DNA from: Spirodela intermedia
Lineage: Eukaryota > Streptophyta > Magnoliopsida > Alismatales > Araceae
Assembly (NCBI GenBank): GCA_902729315.2
Contig: LR746277.1
Coordinates: 5,027,001-5,091,000 of the forward strand
Reading direction: 5' to 3'
Length of the DNA: 64,000 bases
Positions 23,319-34,900 of this stretch are shown one piece after another. The position numbers were made by a program, and so were the translations under genes. The notes beneath the pieces are model-generated. The model made no database searches. It worked only from the letters and a program-made list of their open reading frames with translations, and was not told the origin of the DNA. Positions within the stretch are counted from its first letter, which is position 1. Every line of letters begins with the position of its first letter.

Positions 23319-24250
23319 TCAGTGACGATGATGCTGGCGGTCGGCCGCCGCAGGGTCGGACCAGAGGAAGAGCTTCCAGAAGGAGCGCTTCCGCTGGGCG
23401 GCGTGAGAGATCTCCATCTCCGTCCTCAGCATCTCCCACATCACCTGCACATCCTCGTACCCGCACGTCTGCACGTCGTCGTGAAGCTTCAGGATCGCCG
23501 GCCCTGCCCAGCGAAAACAGAGAGAAGCAGACGAGCGCTTGAGGAAGAGGACTGGACTCTGGAGAGAGCGAGGGAATGGAGAAGGGGGAGAGAGAGTGAT
23601 AGCATGATTTATGATTTTGAGAGGAGATCGGGAAGAGCGAGAACAAATGCCACCCCCCCCTCAAATCCAAGGTGGTAGGGCCGCCAGGATTACCGCAGAG
23701 AAGAAATTGATCATCGCGAGGAACGGAGATCTAGCGGCGGCGTCGTGGAAGCAAAACCGGATGGAATTCAAATTTGATCCGGAGACGCATGAAATCTGGG
23801 GAAGAAATTGAGGTCTCTGCAATGGCTGACCGAGATAAACGGCCGTGCCGGGAAGGCAATTAGAGGAGATTCCTGAGAATATCCATCGCGCGGCAGAAGA
23901 GGAACATAAAATCAGAAGACGCAACAAGCAATCAAGCACTCCGTTCTCGCGAATATCTTCGAGGAAAAGGTAATGGCTCCCCGCCCGCTTCCCCATTCCG
24001 AGGTAGTTGTCGCCGCCGACAGGGCCGCCGGACGCCGTCGAATCGGCCGAGCGGATGAAGGAAACGAAGGGGACTGACTAACCGGAGGAAGCAAACCTAT
24101 GGCCTCAGCCACCGGCCGGAGAGATTCAGCAGGAGAGAGCTGCGGGAGAGCGACGGGGCACTCACCTGTCTTCCTGCTGACCTTGACACGGGCGGCGACG
24201 ACGATCCAGACTCGTTTCACGGGGAAGACCACCTTCTGCCACCAATCCAT
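23319..24250 (-). CDS. Small conserved plant protein of unknown function (89 aa)
   Basis: Two exons: 24166-24250 and 23319-23503, joined in phase 1 through a GTGAGT donor and a CAG acceptor. The product is basic at the N-terminus (MDWWQKVVFPVKRVW, then VAARVKVSRKTG). It continues with the strongly conserved block ILKLHDDVQTCGYEDVQVMW and EMLRTE, then a basic-aromatic end RKRSFWKLFLWSD. I recognise this as a widespread small plant family that starts with a WW-K/R-pattern and carries the CGYEDVQVMWEML block, but I know no established function. The ATG at 24250 is preferred over an in-frame ATG at 24535, because the family starts at MxWW and the upstream part is low-complexity 5' UTR-like sequence. 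There is no signal peptide; nuclear or cytosolic location is likely. Confidence 0.85.
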
Positions 24251-26096
24251 CACTTCGATCGGAACCCCTCCTCTTCCTGCCGAATGCCAGAATCCTCGCC
24301 AACTCTCCCCCGCTCCGCCGGGGCCGGAGTCGGAGAAAGGAAGAGGTTGAGCACGCGCCGCCGGGGAGCGGAGATCGCCGGAGGAGGAAGGATCCGGCGG
24401 CGGTGGCGGGGGAGGGGCGAGGGGGCCTCGCCGCCGGAGGGTTATACTCCGCCGCTGCAACAACCCGTCTGAAATCTCAACACGTTTCTCGCTGCTCGCG
24501 CCAGGCGGCTCCTCTCCTTCCCCATCCCTCCTCATCCTCCGCTACCTGGCCTTCGCTCCTTTAATCGGTGCCGCTCGGTTTCCGGACTGGACCCGAATTA
24601 TGGGCCCTCCCCTCATTCAATGCACGATCCGATAATGAAGGCCCGCGTTGACGCAACCGCTAGAAACATAGGTCGTCGTCCTCCACCTCCTTTTTGTCTT
24701 CTTCCCGGGCCCTTCTTCTTCCTCCCTTGTTCCCGGCGGCGGCGGCGGCGGCGGCGGCGGGGGCCGAGGACGGTGAACGTGGGGGCGGCGGGGATTCGAC
24801 GGCGAGGGGGAACCATCGTGTTTCCCCTGTGCCGAGAATACTGCCTGCGGAGAGAGGGGGGAGAGAGAGATAGGCAGAGTGGAGAGGAAGCAATGATGTG
24901 ACCGGTGGACTGACGTGACGTCGTCGGTGCTACCGGCCTATGGGGGTGAAAGGTCGTCGGAGGTAGAGAGAGAAAGGCGTCGGTTGTTCATCCCGCATTA
25001 CACTGTTCGTAGCCCCTCGTCGGTAATTTCAGCTACTCGTGGAACTTCCATCCCGGATTACACTGGGTAGTCACTATCCGCTTAAGAAAAGTCAACGCAT
25101 CCCATCTTCTTTCCTCCTCCATGTCAAATCCAGAGTCATGCGCCCGATGAAGCCGACAGGGCGCGTGCCCGTGGTTGACGAGATCAAAAGTCGTCTGTCC
25201 TCGTGTCTCGTGAACCACGATAGCAGCGCTTCCGATAGGTACAAGTTGAATAACGTCTGCCGACGTGGGAGTTTGCACGGCGCGTTGACAACGTGCTATT
25301 CATCGTCTAAAAGTCCACAGGGAGGAGCTGTTTTATTTATAACACACAATGAGCCCATAAAATGGCCAACTTCACACGAAATAGATTCTACAGAGAGATA
25401 CCCACTTCGTCGTCAGACGAATAAAATATATTTAAATTAATCTTCGTGCAATTACTCTCGCGCATCTTTTAGTGATTTACTCGCCGGCGTCGTCTTCCGG
25501 TAAGGTGCTCCGCTGAAAGTCCACGATAATACGCGTCCAAGTTGGTCAGTTCAAATGGTCGTAATCTGTATCGAGCAAAGTCAACATAATGGATAATTTA
25601 GGAAATTAATTCAAAAACCTGAAAATCCTTCATAAATTCACTTTCTATCTCTACATATTCCTCTCTCTCTCTCTCTCTCTTTATCCATCTATCAATTTCT
25701 TCCACAAAGGGTCCTGTATCGCAGTCCCATTTGTCAAAAAATCGGGAAATTTTTCCTCCAGCATTATCCAGAAAATATAACGCAGCACATGGGTTGACTT
25801 TTCTATATTGTTGACTTTGGGGGGAGGGGGTTTTGATAAATCTAGTGCAAATTCGAAATAGGACAAGTAAAAAATTATTTGGGGAATGTTCACGTTTCAC
25901 AGAGACGTGGGCACCACCACGACTAGCACGAAAATAATAAAATAAGAAAAACTATTTATCCCCAGAAGAATGGGTAGGAAAGTCAACAGGACCTGCCAGT
26001 TTATTATTTGGGTAGCCAGTTTATCCAACGAGGCCCCAGGCCCAAATGATGGAAATTTGGTATCATAGGCCCATTAGTGTAATGGGCCGGGGCGTG
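24251..26096. other. Promoter-side intergenic region, no gene seen
   Basis: This holds the 5' flank of the small-protein gene, including a GGC microsatellite at 24735-24761, and then less GC-rich sequence with a CT microsatellite at 25661-25681. Repeated GTCAAC/TTGACT-type W-box-like motifs occur around 25085-25100, 25580 and 25795-25810. TGGGCC/GGCCCA motifs lie near 26036-26090, just past the stop of the next gene. A 133-codon plus frame at 25039-25440 has no recognisable domain. Confidence 0.45.
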
Positions 26097-27152
26097 TCAC
26101 TGAGCCTGTCCGCCGGAATCCAATGAGATGACGGTCTCGAAGGCTCCCACAAGGGCCAGCACTTTGCTCTTCCTCTTCTCCGCCAGCTTGCTCGCCGTCT
26201 CCTCAATGACGTCATTGTACGCCGGCGGCGCCTCCTTCTTCCCTTGAGGCGGCGCCGCCTCATTCCCCTTCTCCTTCCCTCGGGCTTTGTCTTCTACAGT
26301 CGGCTTCATCCTCTCCTGTTCACCGTCCTCGCCGCCGTCCGTCTCCTGGTGCTCGGTGGCTCTATCATCGTCCTCTCCCCCAGATTTCTCTGCGTGGAGC
26401 TTCTCCACCTCCTCTCCGGGAGCTTCTTCTTCCTCACGGGTCGTCTCCTCACCGTCACCGGATTTATTCCCTTCATCTTCGTCACCATGGCCTACCTCCG
26501 CGCCCTTCATGGCAGTGGTGACCTCTTCTGCGTCCTCCAAATGGGTCGGCCTCTCCGGCGACGACGATATCTCCACGAGGACGTGCTCCTCTACGTCGAG
26601 GTTGAGGATGTCGAGAGCCGACTCCTTGTCCTCGCAGGAGAGGGTCTCCTCATCTGCCGGCGGCGCCGCCTTCGTGCTGCCGGCGGCACTGGGGTTGGCA
26701 GAGGATGGGCGGGAGTCCTTGTCCCTGGTCTTGCCCTCGGCGCTGGGGATCTCGCTTTTGAGGGCCGAGGAGGTCACCTTCCTCTTGGTTGTCCGCTCGG
26801 AGAAGAAGGTGGCCTTTGAGGGGAGAGGAGTTGTTTTCACCTGCCGGGGAGCATTGAAGGAGGAGGACCGAAGCGGCGGCGCCCTGCCGTCGGCGGCGGC
26901 AGTTTTCTTGACGGAGAGACTCTTCTGGGGGGGCCTGGCGGTCTTGGAGGTCTCCGGGGACGAGCTGAAGGTGGGCTTGAGGTAGTTCGGAGCCGTCGTC
27001 CTCTTCGGCGACGTAGGGGAGACGTCCTTCTCCGAGGAGCTCGATGAAGGCCTCGTGGGCCTGGGTCGAGGGTTCTGTATAGTTGCACGGCTCAGAGAGG
27101 ACCTGCCGGCCCTCTCCTTCCCCGGGACGACGTCCTTTCTCGTGGTGGCCAT
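26097..27152 (-). CDS. Plant calmodulin-binding protein-like, intronless
   Basis: 351 residues from the ATG at 27152 (MATTRKDVVPGKE) to the stop at 26097-26099. The N-terminal half is Ser/Pro/Arg/Lys-rich with SSSSSEKDVSPTSPKR-type stretches, and the middle is very acidic (Glu/Asp/Lys runs). The C-terminus, VIEETASKLAEKRKSKVLAL followed by VGAFETVISLD, is the conserved end of plant calmodulin-binding-domain proteins, where the basic amphipathic helix binds calmodulin. It probably acts as a Ca2+/calmodulin target in the nucleus or at the cytoskeleton; that is inference from the family. The frame stays open upstream to an ATG at 27335, but that extension is a hydrophobic, low-complexity stretch, so the ATG at 27152 is preferred. 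Long open frames on the opposite strand here are shadows of its biased codons. Confidence 0.85.
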   Translation of the reverse strand: MATTRKDVVPGKERAGRSSLSRATIQNPRPRPTRPSSSSSEKDVSPTSPKRTTAPNYLKPTFSSSPETSKTARPPQKSLSVKKTAAADGRAPPLRSSSFNAPRQVKTTPLPSKATFFSERTTKRKVTSSALKSEIPSAEGKTRDKDSRPSSANPSAAGSTKAAPPADEETLSCEDKESALDILNLDVEEHVLVEISSSPERPTHLEDAEEVTTAMKGAEVGHGDEDEGNKSGDGEETTREEEEAPGEEVEKLHAEKSGGEDDDRATEHQETDGGEDGEQERMKPTVEDKARGKEKGNEAAPPQGKKEAPPAYNDVIEETASKLAEKRKSKVLALVGAFETVISLDSGGQAQ

Positions 27153-28334
27153 GGAGATCGCCACATAAAAAGACAGTTTACCTTGCGAGAAAGAGAGAAG
27201 AAGAAGATGAAGCAGGAGAAGGGGGGATCTTCCCGCTAGGATGTTGCGACTGTTGTTATCGAGGAGGAGTAGGAATGGCGGAGACAGGGGAGGAGAAGGC
27301 GCCGTAGAAATAGAAGTCACCCCAGAAATAGACACGACAGATATTTGACCAAGTCAAAATAAACAAAACGACAAATTAGAGCTTTTCACTGGGACCTACC
27401 CGAACCAATAATATCCAGAGAACTGGGCCAGGGTGGGCCAGCCCCCGACAAATATCTCTGTTTTTTGTTTAATTAATAAATAAATGCTTATACATTGTAG
27501 TATCCAGCAATTCACCTAAGTTAAAATGCCCGCATACCCGACATTTATTATTCTCCAAGTCGACAATAATATATTTTATTTCTAATTTCTTGTCACGAAT
27601 AATTCATTTTTCCCCATTATTTCATCGAAAAGCTCAGGCTCTATGCACACAAAAGTAAAACCATGAATTAATAATTTAATAGTATATTTTGTATTTTTAC
27701 CAAGAGCACCCCATAAACGTGTGAATTGCTAAACGAAACCCTTGGAACTGCGCATCCACAAAAAAGTTAAAAATAAATAAATAAAAATCCCCAGATGAAC
27801 ATCTCCCTCTCTAGATATATATACATCAGAGTATCCGAGATTGAAACACCATGATCCATTACTAGAAAACCCAACTCACAAATTTATTTATATCCAATGG
27901 TCTCAACACAATATCACACCTTTTGGACCGCGCAACTTTCACGAGACACTCTTGTTATAATTTTCCATACTTGGGGTGTTTTTTTTTGTACAGAAATTTC
28001 AGGAGGGGGAGAGGGACAAAATTGCAAGCTCACACCAACCTGTGAACGTAAAGAATATACCAAACAGCGAACAAACCAGAGCAGGATGTCCAGAAATGCA
28101 TGAACTAACACACCTTGGGGAGCAGGAACAGCTAAAAAGGCACTGATGCTCTCCATTCAGACCCGACGAACGATCCTCAGATCCCTCCGCGCGAGCTGGA
28201 CATGGTTGGCTAATAATGGCCGCCGGTTGGGAGGGGGGAGGGGTGGTCTTCTATGCCGCGATGGTGAGGAGGGAAACGTAGATACCCGGCACTGTTCTTC
28301 AAGCTCCAAGAACGCCAGTTCCTATCTGGGAGGC
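27153..28334. other. Intergenic region between villin 3' end and CaM-binding gene
   Basis: This holds the promoter side of the CaM-binding gene and the 3' flank of villin. The stretch from 27460 to 27900 is AT-rich. No gene was recognised. Confidence 0.45.
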
Positions 28335-31300
28335 TCAAAACAACTGGACAGCCATCTTCAGCTTGTTCTGCTTCCATTTGGGTAGCTTGAAGAAGGCGTC
28401 CTTGGCCATGCCGAGCTTCTCTCTGAATTCTGCAGAGGATAAGTAGGTCTGCGAGCAGGATTCACGAGTTCAGGGACCATAAGTCTGCGAGAAATCCACC
28501 GCTCGTTCACGAGAAATAATGTCTTACCTCCCTTTTTGTCACATCTATTCCTGCGACGGGGTCGGAGGATGTGACTTTGAGGCGCTCGTAGGGGTACGTT
28601 GGCAGGCCTTCTTCATCTCCTGTCGCACCTTCCTTCAGAGACTCCTTTATGGAGAGGTGTTCGATGCTGGTTCCCGCTGAGCCATCCTTACCACCGTTGG
28701 TCGCCTCCGTCTCTGGGGGAGCTTCGGAGAGAGAAGTTCTCAGACCCAGCTTGGCGCACTAGAGAAAGAACACCTCAGAAGGAAATCGTGCGGACCTTTA
28801 GACGATTGGAGAGTGACACTCCCTCTTGCCTCTTCAAAAGAAGAGGAGAGAGTTGCCGCTGCCGGACTGCCAGACTTTGGATAGAGTTTCTTGACAACCG
28901 GAGGTGGGGTGGATAGATTTCGGGCATTAGGATTCTCAAAAGTGGCAGCCAGAGCGTTGAAGGCGGGCGACCTGCCCCTCACTCGGACTCGATCTGGGCT
29001 GAAGGACGACACGCTTCTCGAGCGCTGGGATTTCTCTGGCACGCCGGACCTTCCCCCAATAGATGTTGGAGTCCGCCTCTTGGGTTTCTGATCAATACAC
29101 GGCGCCATGTAAATACATATTTTCCAAAACGAAAACTAGTGAAAACCATGCTGAACAAAGATGGTATAGCTTCTGCATGGCACTCTGTATGCAGAATGTA
29201 GCTTTGCAGAAGAATCGTCTTCAACATGGAGGATAAATCTCTGTGGAAAAACTAAGCTTAAAAACCAAATCTTTTCAATTCACGGCAGAAACTGCTAGCA
29301 TAGATCATGCCAGCAAAAGAAGAAGAACGGGTTCACCTAGGAAGAAAAATCGTGCCTATATGAGGCACGGCCAAGTATAGACATGCAGATGAACGGTTCC
29401 TCTCCATATCAGCTTGGACCGACACACCCATGTCCTCCCTTTCGTTTTCTTCCTTCTGCTTCTGTCGTAATCAAGGCAACTTTGCAAGGCCTTCCACTCC
29501 AAGAAATCAACATAAAACTAAAAACCCAGACATAACTCTGCTTCTCCAATGGGCTGCTTCTATCTATCTGCCTTCCACTCAGCCCTCTCTCTTCGACATT
29601 TTGTTTGGTTCCCCACCCAGAAGCCATCCTACCCCGTCCCCACACAAATACTTATTGGAGGAAAAAGCGATGAAGAGAACAAAATCAAGGTACCTAATTG
29701 GGTCATTAAAATCAAGTTATAGAACTCAAATCTTCTCATTAAAACCCGCGCTTGGTTAGACTGTCCCAAGACCCCCCCTTCTTTTGGAAGACAATTTTGG
29801 CTCTAATCCAGTTCCAGAGGTACTTAAACTGGGGCTGGGCTTACTCTGAGGAATAGATAGGGTCTAGGGAACAGATAGGTACCTGTCTGTTAGACTAAAC
29901 CATGAGGGAAGTATTCCATGCCCACTTGATGATCGAATATGTTACAAAATAACAATGTACAAAGCCGAAAAGAATCGTGATAGTAGAGAGTAGTCTACAA
30001 GGGAAATTTTAATATGGAACAAACCCTTTTAAAGAGTAGTTCACCGTAGTTCCTTAAATCTGACCAGGTAATTGAAGAACACATATCCTAGATGCTTTAC
30101 GGAAAAGATGACATGCTCGATATTCAGAAGAATGACTAAAAGAGATAAAGAAAACATAGAATTTTAAATTTCAGTGGAACTAGTTGAAAATTTCTACTTA
30201 CGTCTAATGCCGGAGCAACACCATTTTTCACAATCGCAAGCTTCCTCTGAAACGAATCCCCAAGCATCTGTAACCAAAAAGAAATGTGTCCAATTTTTAC
30301 ATCCAATTATAACACCTAAAAACTCATGCAACCATTCCATTCGAGAAACATGCGCTGCTACATTATGGTTCTTCTTTAAATCAGATGGTGGGTTTCGCAT
30401 CACTGATTTTTTCTTTAAATGGAAATTCACACTACAACAAGTATGCTGCTATCTTAAAGAACCAGCTTCTTTCAGTCTGTGATACTCTCAAAATATAAAA
30501 ACTATCAATATAAACGTACGCGAATATTTAAATACAATGATCGATCTTTGCATGTTCCACTGCGAATATGAAATAAAGGATCCAAAGAGGCAAAAAGTAA
30601 TTATTATATTAAATCGTACGCGAGTAGCGGTTTTATACTACACGAGGGGTTCTTACTGATGATTTCGCCGAGTCCCATGTGAAAAAGCGTGTGAAAAATG
30701 CCGGTTCATTGCCTTCCGTCACAATGAAAATTGCAGTTTCACCAGACAATTTCTCCATAAGAAAATCATGTTCAATAAATTTCTGGTACAAAGAAAGATA
30801 TTATATCAGAAAAGGATCAAAGACATTCTTGACGGGTTAGTACATCTAGGAAATATGTTATATACCGTTCCAATATTTAAAGCTTGTGATCTTGTCTTGG
30901 AGTCCACTTGTTTCCCTACCCAGACAAAGATCTCTGAATGACAGTCCAGAATAAGTATGTCTTCAGTCACGAGATCATCCTGCGTAAAATTGAATATCTC
31001 TGTTGCCTGAAATGATGAAAAACTTCTAAGTAAAAAATCAGAGGTGAAAAAAAGCCAAATAGAAGAATCGACTAATAAAAAATATATCAAAGAGATGGTG
31101 TGATAAATAAACATCAGGAGTTCTCCCGTACCAACCTTCAGATTTCCTGATTGCCCATTCATCCAGTGGCCCCAAGAACGAGAGATTGATTATGGAACAG
31201 CAGCCAAGCAATATATTAGTAATATTACCAGTACTAAAAGCAAAATGTCTTAGAAAGATCAAACCAAGGAAAGCTAAGAAAAGGTTTCTTCACTTCTAAC

Positions 31301-31898
31301 CTTCTGAAAAAGTACAGGAGAAGAGGTGAGGATCACTTTCCACATTCTTTGAAATCCTCTGGCTAGGGTACTCACATTTGCCACCAAGTGAATTCCAGAA
31401 GAGTTCAGATTCACTACCTTCCTTTTGCGGCTTGGACTGCACATTGGGCTGCAAGCATTGCAGAATCAATGTTACAAAAGTATAACAACTCCCAGAAAGG
31501 CACACTACTAATCAACAAACTCTGCAGGATGGTAGCATTTGAAGTTTGGTTTGTATTTCTATTAAGCTCGGTCCAGAAATGAGAAATGCTGTGCGGGCAA
31601 TATTTTAAAGAGAAAAATGTAGTACGCAATAACTCATTTTGCCATATGACAAGAAAAGGATGAACATCAGAAAAGAACCATGAATCCCATGATTCAGCTA
31701 TATGAAAGAACGCTAACATTTCGACGTGCAGACTTCTTACTGAGGGCTAAAAGAGCACAAGTTCTAATAGAGACCACTTTGCCGCAGAACTATTCCCCAT
31801 TTACCGGAACTCAGACAATGTAGCTTCAATTCTTTTTGAATGGTGAGAATACAACGAAGAATGATTTTAACATTCAGTCGTTCTCACTTGTGTGTGTA

Positions 31899-31973
<75 letters not shown>

Positions 31974-34900
31974 GTTTTAGGATACAGGCTGACAGCAGAA
32001 TTGCACGTCAAATATGGCAGGTGGTTGACCATGCACGACATTATTGACACGCCATACTTGCTTCATAGAAACAATGCAGGCCGAATGAAAAGCCCAGAAA
32101 TGAGAAAGTATTTCATGACTAGCAGGGAACCTCCAACACAGTAATACAGGTTCCATAGACAGACATGAGGTGTTTTCAAAAGAGTTTTGATCATTAACCC
32201 TGGCAGCTATACGTATGTTAAGCAATTACATGAATCTGAAAGCATAATAAAGAGCACACATTAATTTGCACTTAGTGATCAAGAATAATCACATTAACTT
32301 GAACGAAAATATTATAAGTTTATGTTGTATGCATTAATAGTAGAACTTGTATTTCATAGATTATAATTTCTCTATACAACTGTAAGATAATGAAATCACT
32401 TCAAGTAAATCGTTGTAATCAATAAATTAAATTAAGACGCCTACTTAAATATTCGCAAAAGGCAATGGCAAGAGAACAATAATAAAGACAGATAAATATC
32501 CACCAAGTGTCCAAGCCACCATCAGACTCGATAGGTAACATCTTCAAGTCCGGAAAATGATGACAAGATATCCACTTCGTCTTGCATCTACTTTTTCTTT
32601 ATTTAGTGATCTAATACCAAAGATGAGTAAGTTAATTAAAGTTTACTAGAAGTCAATTCTGGGAATATCCGGTAAAAAAAAAAAATAGTAGCATAAACTT
32701 TTGCTGCAATGAAACTACCATTCGTTGGAATTGATTAATATAATATCAGATGATTATTCTTCGAATATTTAGTTTTTTATACAATCAGCAGTACTAAGAA
32801 AAATGAAAAGACAAGCAGTTGATATTAAACTTCAACCATATGACAAATGACTGAGCCTCTTAAGACCAAATTCTCAGAAAGCAAGATTGTCATGCAACTG
32901 CCTGAAGTTGTACCTTTATAAGATCAAGTTGTCTCTCCATAAGTTCTTGGTCCTCTGTCGTTGCAAGGCTTCCAGACCAAGTAAAAACAGTATTGCCACT
33001 ATGTAGTATGTAACAGTAAGAAGAATTCAACGAAGATGACACCTGATTAGAGATAACAACTATAAATGCATCTCCCATGAAGAAAAAAGTAGCGTAGAAG
33101 GTATAAAAAAGATCCATGTTGTGCTTATATGCATTCGAGCTTCCCTAGCTCATGGAAAACTTAGAGATTGTGCACAAAAGCAATAATAAAGAAACATTAC
33201 ATTTAAAAAATGGAATTAGTTAGTTTCAACGTGAAATTATGGTTTCAATATAGCTTAGACCATCATATTTTGCTTGAGGGAGGGACAGCCAACCAGAAAA
33301 TATGCAGGCATTTTAGAATTGGAAGCCTCAACCGCCAGGGTCGGGTCTTTCCCACACTAATCTAGGTGAGAAATTAAGAAAAACAGACACTAATCCAAAC
33401 ATGAACCAGCTTCTAGAGTAAATGCTTCGTTTCAAAGCAACACAAATAAACATTCGGCTTTTCCAGCTCATAGTTCTTGAATTTTCTCAAAGTTGTGAAC
33501 TCAAGCATGTTTTAATTTTAAATTTTTTTTTGCAGCTCATGTGCAGACAAAAAACCAATTCACACTAACATAAAGCATGGCTTCCTCAGAGAACCATGAA
33601 GAAAGCCTTCCAGCATCAATACTTGGTAGGGGATTTAGTGCAATCGAATAGACTCTCAAGATGGCGAGAGGATTAAAACAGCCCATCATAAAGATTATAA
33701 CAACTTTATATCTCTCCCATTTAAATGTAAATAATGCTTAGTACAAGCCTATCTTATAATCTAGAGTAAGCAACTTAGGTGTTACGATCTGCTTGCACAA
33801 CAGGGAACTTTGTGCTTTCATTTATTTTGATTTTTTTTTTTTTCATGCAAAGGTTAAAAGTGATCTACTGATTTATTCATGGCATCAGCACACCCAATGG
33901 ATAGAGCAGCCGTGGCAGGTCTTCGCCTATATGAAAATATCTTCCCAGGATATTATAAATAAATCAGTAGGATCATAAGTACACCCAATGCATGGTGTAC
34001 TAAAAGACGTGGAAGACAGATCAATGGATATCCACATATTCTATTCAACAGAACAGTAACTTCGGGTAACCAAAGAAAATCCTTTCAGGCAAAAGAAGTT
34101 GTCTCAGCTAAACATTATAAGATTCATTTACATGTCATGTGATACTAGCTTTACCAAAGGATGAAGACTTGGCTACCAGGCAATCAAAATGCAAGCCCGA
34201 TGCTAAGAGAAAGACAAATGTAGTGCGCCCTCTCCCACAAATAAAAACTGACATAAAGGGATAAGTAAATAAAAATCCATCAAGAACAACGGTGTCAGTC
34301 ATATATAAGATAGGGCAACAGGATGGTGCTGAAAAACTCTTCAAATATATACCGGTTCAACTTGAATTGATTGCATATTTTCTGGTCCAGAGCCTTGCAC
34401 TCGGAATAGAGCAATACCATCTTCAGAATATGTCTCATCAGGCACTGCATTATCTGTCACATATTTCTTGTAGCCAGAACTGATTCCCCCCTGGAATATT
34501 TTTACCACAAAATACTACTTAATAAATGGACAACATCCTGGAGGGAAATTGGAAAAGTCCAGTGGTACAACATAAAACATGAAGGCACATATACCTTATA
34601 TACAATAAAACTTTGGAAGATAGAAAAGAACTGAATAGGTTCCTTTCCTTGATGAATGCAAGCCTACAGTCGTGGATCCAGAAGAATGATCAGATAATAA
34701 AAAAGAATAGGTCCACACAGTTGCTGTCATAATCCATTGAATCATTATGAACTTACGAGCGCAGCCTGATATTTTAAAGATTCAAGCATCTCGCTTGACA
34801 GAGAAATAGCTGATGCCCTTTCTTCCTGTAATCAAATTTAGTAATTAAATGAAAAAAATCATAAATGTTTACTTGGGAAAAAAAGAGGAAACAAGTAAAG

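Noticed and set aside
26244..26985. Two long plus-strand open frames opposite the calmodulin-binding gene
   Set aside because: They are antisense shadows created by the biased codons of the gene on the other strand, whose C-terminal domain is clearly recognisable.
31902..31970. Compound TG/AG repeat considered as a CRISPR-like or regulatory array
   Set aside because: It is a plain dinucleotide microsatellite within an intron; there are no spacers and no repeat units of array type.
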